A stretch of DNA of 64,000 bases, taken from Heterobasidion occidentale. Lineage: Eukaryota > Basidiomycota > Agaricomycetes > Russulales > Bondarzewiaceae. The DNA lies in assembly GCA_039111635.1 (NCBI GenBank), contig JBCAQO010000007.1, positions 2,046,001 through 2,110,000 on the forward strand, written 5' to 3'. Below the pieces are notes generated by a model. The model searched no databases. It was not told where the DNA came from and saw only the letters and a program-made list of their open reading frames with translations. The position numbers and the translations under genes are program-made. Below are positions 57,734-64,000 of this stretch, in pieces (the first letter of the stretch is position 1; each line of letters begins with the position of its first letter).

Positions 57734-59555
57734 CAGAAAGGCTGACCGCCGAGGAGGAGGTCTACTAGACTTGTGGACCTTGTACTTGTAGACAATTGGA
57801 CAGTTGCTTATCTTATACAATCTTAGCCTCTGCGTCCCGCTCCTCCGGCAGCACTGCTCTGTGTTGGCCGACACCTAGAACCCTTCCACATCCTGCCGCT
57901 CTAGCCTACACCTTCGCAGGACAACAAGTGGCCTCTTTATTCACCATTTCATTGTCCTCACCGTCTCCTCCATCCCGCCCCCATCCTCAGCCTCAGGCGC
58001 CACACCGATGATGCTGCACGACGCACGTCATGCGCAGGATTTTCGAGAACATCGCAGAGCTAATATCTGCGGATGTGGTACAGAGTGGCGGGAGGAGACG
58101 GGAGGGCAGTATGGGACATGGGCTGTGGGATGTGGAGTCATTGATGGCAACACGATGGCGACGAGGGGAGCGCACCCTGTCGTGCCCCGGTAAGCTCGCA
58201 TCTTCCACCTCCTCGTTACACTACTGCCCTCAGCGCCCTCCACCAAGGGTGGACTCAGCGAGGATGATGCACTCCTCCTCTCTCTCCTCAAACGGCTCCG
58301 GCGCCAAACATGCCTCCAGCCATCATGCCTCCCACCTTGGCTTCAGATTGCATCGCTGTCTCCACCTCCTCCCTTCCTTTCTCATCCTCGATGCTTCCCT
58401 CCTCCTATTCATGCAGTCTCTCGCTGCGTGTATGCGCTGCCTTTGGCACCCTGGTCGGCGCCTCAGCCTCGACTGCGTGGCTCGGGTGATACCCTACCCA
58501 AGTGCATACGCATACAGGATCACATGCCCCAGCCAGGAGCTCAAGTACGCCATTCACGGTGCAGGCTGGCAAGCCTTGTTCACCATCAAGGTGAGTGTTT
58601 CATAGCTCCTCACTGTTTTCATCATGTTGGCTGACACCCCGCACATGCATGACTTGGAAGATGGGATCTTTGGGCTATCCCTCGAGCTGCTTGCGGAGGA
58701 TTGGCTGCTCTACAGACTGTCATTGTACACAGGGATCCCAGACCCGATCTCCAGTAATCTGACCCTAGCACGCTGCTCTCTGCCGTGCTCGAGGCCTGAC
58801 CAAACGTTGTTGAGGCCAAAAACGGTGACAAATCTGATGACAGCTAAAACTCATCTTCTTCGGATGTGCACTCGCAATCGGAAAGCCACCTAGACAGTGA
58901 GGGTACAAGCTTGAATGGAGAGGAGTTGTCCGGACTCCGTAAATGCTGCAGAGATCGAGGAGGAAGGGCTGTCGGAGAAGAGTGGGTTCAAAGCACCCTT
59001 CAGATATGTATTTTAATTTGTTGTAGGCTATAGTCAATCCATCATAGATGTCGAACCACCCTGCCGTTCAATCAGGTTGGACAGACATACTTTTTACTCA
59101 AGCGAGAAATCTGATTGCCAGCTAATGGCCCTACCTCTGTCAAAGAAAAACAAGGATACATTGTCGTTCACGAACGGGTGCACCGTAACACGGTAGTTGA
59201 TATTGCATGTATTCATTGTCTGCCAAGGATTATTCATCGAAAAATCAGTGGAGCTTGCCAGAGGTTGCCACAATGATGGCCTCCGCACTACTGATTGATC
59301 CTCTCCATTCTTTTTTTTATGATGATATTCTGAACGCCGAAGCGAAGCTCTGGTGTGTCTTGTTTTCTAATAAAGTCCAATGTATGTTTGCTTATCCATA
59401 TTTGGCTCTCCGGAGAAGCCACCCAGCCCTGGCCTTACCCCTGTTCCAAAGTCCCAAAGTCTATGATTTGTAAAGGTCTACAAGTCTACTGTCTAGTCTA
59501 CAAGTCCACTGTCCACAAGTCTAATAGACAACCTCCTCAGCGGTCAGCCATTCCC
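57734..59555. mobile_element. TIR DNA element B (1,822 bp), same family as A
   Basis: The left end CAGAAAGGCTGACC and the right end (opposite strand) GGGAATGGCTGACC match element A. The following GAGGAGGTTGTCTATTAG, ACTTGTGGAC and GACTTGTAGAC repeats and the subterminal GACTTTGGGACTTTGG and TCCGCTCCTCCGGCA-like blocks also match. The interior differs: no CxC5/CxC6 gene is found, and the open frames (longest about 190 codons, 58,030-58,605) are Cys/Leu/His-rich without family resemblance. It is likely a non-autonomous or heavily decayed relative. A Ser-rich, decayed coding origin cannot be excluded. Confidence 0.75.
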
Positions 59556-59565
59556 GGAGTTCGAG

Positions 59566-60327
59566 TTTACAGCTGTTTGCGGTACATAGGGCGCGGCGCA
59601 TTTTCTCAGGATTTTGTCGATTTTTGTACCATAGCACAGAACAGCCATAGCTCTCTAAATACTGACTCAATGATGATGAATCTTAGTTTATTGTCCTTGC
59701 ATTGAGTATCCACAGGGCATGAACTCGGTCTTGGTGTAATTTGGTCTATTTTTGAGGTTGGCAGAAAATGCACCCTGTTGGATACTGCATGCACCATTGA
59801 AGCCTCGTTTTGAGCGGTAGAGGTCCAAAATTGATATATGTTGGTCTTTAAAGGTATCCCGAGGGCACCAGGTGAAATTTTCTCTATGTTTTGAAGGACA
59901 CCGCTGCTTTGTCTAAAATTTGCAAGTGTCACAACCTAGTTGGTGGTGTGACATCATCAGGATCTTTGCCTCACCACCACCATCCCTCGACTGCAATCCC
60001 TTTTCCCTTTGTCATCATGACCTGGTGCCCTTGGAATACCTTTCAAGACCAACATATATCGATTTTCGACCTCTACCACTCAAAACAAGGCTTCAACGAT
60101 GCGTACAGTGTCTAACAGGGTGCATTTTCCGCCAACCTCAAAAATAGACCAAATTACACCAAGACCGAGTTCATGCTCTGCGGATACTCAATGCAAGGCC
60201 AACAAACTAAGATTCATCATCATTGAGTCAGTATTTAGAGAGCTATGGCTATTCTGTGCTATGGTACAAAAATCAACAAAATCCTGAGAAAACATGCCGT
60301 GCCCTATGTACCGCAAACAGCTGTAAA
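59566..60327. mobile_element. Foldback element with ~300-bp inverted arms (762 bp)
   Basis: The left arm (about 59,566-59,865) begins TTTACAGCTGTTTGCGG and is repeated in inverse orientation at about 60,028-60,327. The match runs through GTACATAGGGC, the TTTTGTCGATTTTTGTACC region, CAAGACCGAGTTCATGC and a segment around TTGGTCTTTAAAGG, with scattered differences. A centre of about 160 bp is unpaired and includes ACCACCACCATCC. There is no coding capacity. It abuts the right target duplication of element B within a few bases. Confidence 0.8.
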
Positions 60328-60828
60328 CGTGACGACATGTGACCCGATCGCCGGCAAGATTTGCAACTCCCAAGCTTTGCTCGTTTTCGGACACCCCTTC
60401 TCAATCATATCACAATAATTCTTTGAGTCCTCTCGAAAATATGAAAAAATAACAGGCCACATTCAAAGAAGCCTCCGCAGGTATCATAAAAATTTGGAGT
60501 GAGAGAGAGCCCAATTGAAGACGCTACAAAGAAATTTTCTTTTGCAACTCCGGTGCAACGATAGTATAAGGTTGAATGAAATGCACAAGCTGACGCAGTC
60601 GACTCGTTGCGGCTGCACCCGGCGGGGGCCGGCAACGTATCGGCACACTCGGCAAATGACGGCATTGGCGAGCCTCTGCCATGTCAATTTTGTTTTGGTC
60701 GTGACACGAGAGTCGACCTCCCTCCCCTCCTCCCCTAAATTTGACGCTTGGACACAACGCGAGTCGAGGCCACGTAATCTCCAGCTCTCACTTCTCAAAT
60801 TGATCAGGTCCTCAGGAGGCCTCCCAAA
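60328..60828. other. Spacer downstream of foldback element
   Basis: No gene or repeat was recognised in about 500 bp. Probable promoter sequence for the downstream gene lies at the right end. Confidence 0.4.
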
Positions 60829-60991
60829 ATGAACAGCGTTGGAATTCTGGGCAGGATGCAGTGTCGACGGCTTGTGGGTGTGCGGTATGTTATTGGTTTC
60901 CTTTGACCCTCGGATGCTCGGGTTCAAGAGCAGGTGTTACTCACCCGTGCGCTTATTCGAGGGAATAATAGCAGCAGATGCTCCGTTCTAG
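60829..60991 (+). CDS. Possible 37-aa mitochondrial peptide or alternative OXA1 5' exons
   Basis: ATG 60829 opens MNSVGILGRMQCRRLVGVR. A 49-bp GT-AG intron (60885-60933) leads to CYSPVRLFEGIIAADAPF and a stop at 60989. The Arg-rich, acid-free start followed by RCYSP is a textbook mitochondrial presequence. A different donor (GTGCGC at 60947) would instead join it in frame to 61047 and so to OXA1. It is therefore either a small separate gene, an upstream regulatory frame, or the true N-terminus of OXA1. The evidence is only splice motifs and composition. Confidence 0.3.
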
Positions 60992-61100
60992 ACATGGAAT
61001 GAAGCACCCGTCAGCTTCAATGTTCTGACACTTCTTTCTTGCATAGGCCGTTCTCTTCAAGTCCTCATGCACGACTTTTATCCACATCTCACCATCAGGT

Positions 61101-62391
61101 ATGTCAGCCTACACTATGCTGAATCCTCTATTGAATAATGTCCAGCGTATACGACTGCTTCCGCGGCCATCCACTTTTGCGTCCTCAGCGAAGCGTAACC
61201 TCTGGCTATCTTCGAAACCCTCCGCACCCACTTCTCCTCCACCACAGCCCTCCGTTTCCGAGCTTACTTTTGAGCAAGCTCCACCGGAAGCCGCCGTGCC
61301 CGCAAACGCAACCTCCGGATTCTCTGAGGCATTCCCTGCAGACAGTACCATCCTCCTGGATAGCGACCTTTCCACACCAATCGCCGCTTCGTCGTCGATT
61401 TCCGACACGCTTATTAGTATCGCGCCGCTTCAGTATGGGGACCTCGCAGCGCTTGGCCTCGCGCACTGGACCCCCTCAGGGCTCTGTCAATGGATGTTGG
61501 AGATGATCAACGTCTCCACCGGAATGCCCTGGTTTTACACCATCATTGCCGGCACCGTTCTCTCCCGTGTGCTGCTCCTCCCTTTCTCCATTCAGCAGCT
61601 CAGGAATTCTGCCCGTCTCGCGCCGTACCAAGGGCGTCTGATGCAGATCAAGGACGAATTGAACCGCTCGCGCGAGACGCGAGACCCGTTGGCAATGCAA
61701 AAGGTCGCACTCAAGCAGAGAAAAGTTTATGAGGAGGCGGGCGTCAGTATGCTTCCAATGCTCGCGACGCCGTTCGTGCAGCTACCAGTGACGCTAGGCA
61801 TGTTCTTCGCCGTGAAGGGCCTGTGCACGTTGCCACTTCAGCAGCTCATGTGGAGCGGGGTCAGTTTCCTCCCTGACTTGACGGTGGCGGAGCCATACTA
61901 TATCTTGCCCATCGCCGCTGCTGTGTGCATGAACGCTCAGTTGACGGTGCGTACTCTTGTACGAATACGAGTCCTTGTGGTTGTCTGATTCTGTTTCATT
62001 GTTTCAGCTGGGGGCCAGTGATTTCGCTGGCGATCGTCAGACCATGGCCCATATGATCAACTTCTTTAGAGTCATCTCAGTATTCAGTATTCCGTTTATG
62101 GGCGCATTCCCAGCCGTGAGCGATCACCTCTCTTTGGACGTCTAAACAGAGCTCATAAGGTCACTCCAGGGCCTGAACCTCTACGTGCTGACAGGTGTGC
62201 TCGCCATGCTTCTCCAGACCGTCGTATTGCGCAACAGCGCCGTCCGCCGCTTCTTCGATATCCCCGTCGTACCCAAAGATGCAGGTTTCAAACCTGTCAC
62301 ATTCATGGAATCGATTAACCACCTGAAGAAGTACTTCCGGGAGCAGAGCGAGTTGGCACAGAAGAAGGCGACGGAGAAGCGCAAGTGGTGA
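61101..62391 (+). CDS. OXA1: Mitochondrial inner-membrane insertase OXA1
   Basis: Exons 61101-61946, 62008-62115 and 62170-62391 give 391 aa. The N-terminus (MLNPLLNNVQRIRLLPRP) is a mitochondrial presequence. ATG 61116 is an equally good start, and the frame is open upstream to 61047. The YidC/Oxa1 core follows: PWFYTIIAGTVLSRVLLLP, the basic loop with QIKDELNRSRET, MLATPFVQLPVTLGMFFAVKGL, then the last membrane helices with IPFMGAFPA and GLNLYVLTGVLAMLLQT. The charged tail (LKKYFREQSELAQKKATEKRKW) is the matrix region that binds mitochondrial ribosomes. Oxa1 inserts mitochondrially encoded proteins such as Cox2 into the inner membrane. Introns are 61 and 54 bp. Confidence 0.94.
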
Positions 62392-62665
62392 GACGAGGCT
62401 GATGTGGCGTAGTTATATCTTATGACAGTGGGCTAATGCAATACTTCCCTACTCCGATCATTCCGCATGGTCATTCATGCCAAAAAGCATCGGTTCAAGA
62501 CCACAGTTCGAAGCTAGCCTCCTGACTTGGGGATCCTGTTGATATACACTTAATCGAGCACTTGTCCGACTTCCAACAATAAGACATTTCAGAAAGTAGG
62601 GGCGTTTCCGATCTTCAGGTCTTCGAAATGAAAAGCAAAAGCAAAAGCTTACATGCGTTCTCAAA

Positions 62666-62747
62666 CGACACCAGCAGGATTCGAACCTACGCGGGCAAAG
62701 CCCAACAGATTTCTAATCTGTCGCCGTAACCACTTGGCTATGGTGTC
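62666..62747 (-). tRNA. tRNA-Ser (AGA), copy 1
   Basis: Read on the minus strand: acceptor GACACCA/TGGTGTC, discriminator G, anticodon stem ACAGA/TCTGT with loop TTAGAAA (anticodon AGA), a long variable arm GGGCTTTGCCC, and T loop GGTTCGAATCC. All are typical of tRNA-Ser. No intron. Confidence 0.95.
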
Positions 62748-62921
62748 ATAATGATTGAAGAGCCTTTCTTATGCTATATTCTTTATTTCATTTGGTGACC
62801 TTCTCTGCGTCCCTCTCGTCGGAGGGCACCAACTGAGCTCTCCAGTACTTACATACTATGCTTTTAAGCAATAGGCTGATGAGTTAACAAAATGGAAAAT
62901 ATTGGCCAATTTCCCCGTGTA

Positions 62922-63003
62922 CGACACCAGCAGGATTTGAACCTACGCGGGCAGAGCCCAACAGATTTCTAATCTGTCGCCGTAACCACTTGGCTATGGT
63001 GTC
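62922..63003 (-). tRNA. tRNA-Ser (AGA), copy 2
   Basis: Same sequence as copy 1 except in the variable arm (GGGCTCTGCCC) and one T-loop base (GGTTCAAATCC). Anticodon AGA and all stems are intact. It lies 174 bp from copy 1 in the same orientation. Confidence 0.95.
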
Positions 63004-63266
63004 ATATTAAAATTCAGCTTTTGTACCATCCGATCCACCGAGCTCTCGTGTATTCAATAGAAAAAGCCCAATGTTGCCGAAGATCCTAGTAGTGGTATCA
63101 GTACTAGCAAATAATTATAGAGGTCAAGTAATTTTACAATGTATCCGGTAACAAAGTTCGAGGATTTGGCAAAAACCGACATCCCCCTCCACTCCCCACC
63201 CCCAGTGATATGCGTCATATAGTACTAAATCCAGTCGACGCCGCTCCTGATTGAAAAGCAGCCGCG

Positions 63267-63785
63267 TCAGATGCTTGTGATGACAGTTTGATATGACCTC
63301 TGCCAGAGGAAGTCGTTCATGTAGATCACATCAAATTCGGCACTGCGGGTCTTGATCGCGCGCTCGATGTCTTCCGCTGAATCTCGTCGACTGAGGAGCC
63401 TCTGTGCCTTCATGCCCGCCAACACTGCCACGACCCACGTGCGGCAAGAGAGGCCGCGCGCACGGTTTTGCTGCACGGTTGCCCACCCAGAGGGGAACGT
63501 GTCCTGGCATATACGTGCGAAGACCGAGAGGTCTACGGCGGCATATCCTTCGACTTTGAAGTATCCGAGGACAGGCGCATTGCGGAGCTTGTTCGTACCT
63601 GCAGCGAGATCCTGCATGCGGTAACTTTCTGCATAGGGACCTCGATCCTGCTCTGCCCAGTGGTGTATGGTTGCATGATTATGTGCGTCGGTATGTATGA
63701 AGGCCCAGTGAAAGGCGCCGTGAAGTAGCGGCTGTGTGAAGACATACAAGGAACTGGGTTCAAGTGTAACTTGGTGTGCATTCAT
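63267..63785 (-). CDS. Uncharacterised single-exon 172-aa protein
   Basis: An intact frame runs from ATG 63785 to a stop at 63267. Features are FHWAFIHTDAHNHATIHHWAEQ near the start, a central VLGYFKVEGY, and LSCRTWVVAVLAGMK. The His-rich HWAFIHT and CRTWV blocks recur in uncharacterised fungal proteins I have seen in agaricomycetes. No signal peptide or membrane helix is obvious. A conserved Cys-Arg-Thr-Trp with upstream histidines could form an active site, but I would not assign a function. Confidence 0.65.
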   Translation of the reverse strand: MNAHQVTLEPSSLYVFTQPLLHGAFHWAFIHTDAHNHATIHHWAEQDRGPYAESYRMQDLAAGTNKLRNAPVLGYFKVEGYAAVDLSVFARICQDTFPSGWATVQQNRARGLSCRTWVVAVLAGMKAQRLLSRRDSAEDIERAIKTRSAEFDVIYMNDFLWQRSYQTVITSI

Positions 63786-64000
63786 TGTCGATGACTATGG
63801 GGTACAAATACGGGTGCATGAACAAGGAAGATGCGAGTGCAGCGATACGAGCGACATACTACACCTCTGCACCTGTGACCTCGATCCGTCTGAGCGCCTA
63901 CGAAGGTGTCGGAAGACTCCTAGGATAGACACGAATGAATGCTGAACAGATGGAATGGAGTGGAGCTATCTGACCTAAGCTCCTGGCACGGACTCCTCGA
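63786..64000. other. Window end, no gene supported
   Basis: Promoter region of the minus-strand gene starting at 63785. Nothing else was recognised. Confidence 0.4.

Noticed and set aside
1..64000. CRISPR array, prophage, bacterial operon or rRNA
   Set aside because: No regularly spaced repeats, ribosome-binding-site operons or rRNA signatures; the sequence is clearly eukaryotic.

Overview
The window looks like nuclear DNA of a filamentous agaricomycete (mushroom-forming basidiomycete, probably wood- or litter-decaying). The genes are broken by many 41-90 bp GT-AG introns. There are F-box/leucine-rich proteins of the expanded agaricomycete type, a secreted GH115 xylan glucuronidase, a CxC5/CxC6 gene of the kind linked to KDZ transposons, and intron-containing or long-arm nuclear tRNAs. 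No rRNA, CRISPR array or bacterial-type operon is visible.

Layout. 0-1.2 kb: 3' part of an F-box/LRR-type gene. 3.4-18 kb: a gene-dense housekeeping block with an uncharacterised 703-aa Ser-rich protein, ALKBH6, a CMP/dCMP-type deaminase, CHO2 (18 exons, 984 aa) and GH115. 18.5-21.1 kb: nested mobile elements, namely an outer inverted repeat, a small MITE, and a 2,345-bp TIR element with an 8-bp target duplication carrying a truncated CxC5/CxC6 gene. 21.2-22.9 kb: an F-box pseudogene. 23.3-34.5 kb: ornithine aminotransferase, a DHHC palmitoyltransferase, a small POP5/Rpp14-like protein and DCN1 (8 exons, 286 aa, with 782- and 426-bp introns). 34.5-51.9 kb: a gene-poor stretch, very GC- and CpG-rich from about 38 to 49 kb, with simple repeats and one recognisable gene (Pro/Gln-rich, frame broken at homopolymers). 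51.9-55.6 kb: a hypothetical 318-aa gene, MPP6 and tRNA-Arg(CCT). 56.1-60.3 kb: a second mobile-element cluster made of a solo LTR, a second copy of the 2.3-kb TIR family and a 762-bp foldback element. 60.8-64 kb: OXA1, two tRNA-Ser(AGA) genes and an uncharacterised single-exon gene.

The genes do not form a pathway cluster. They are ordinary nuclear functions: phospholipid methylation, cullin neddylation, exosome cofactor, mitochondrial inner-membrane insertion, arginine/proline metabolism, protein palmitoylation and hemicellulose breakdown. The least ordinary material is the TIR family present in two internally different copies with matching termini and 8-bp target duplications, the nested insertions around the first copy, and the GC-rich gene desert. 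Exon junctions were worked out by hand from reading-frame continuity and splice motifs. Where lengths are given as exact, all exons sum to an intact frame.
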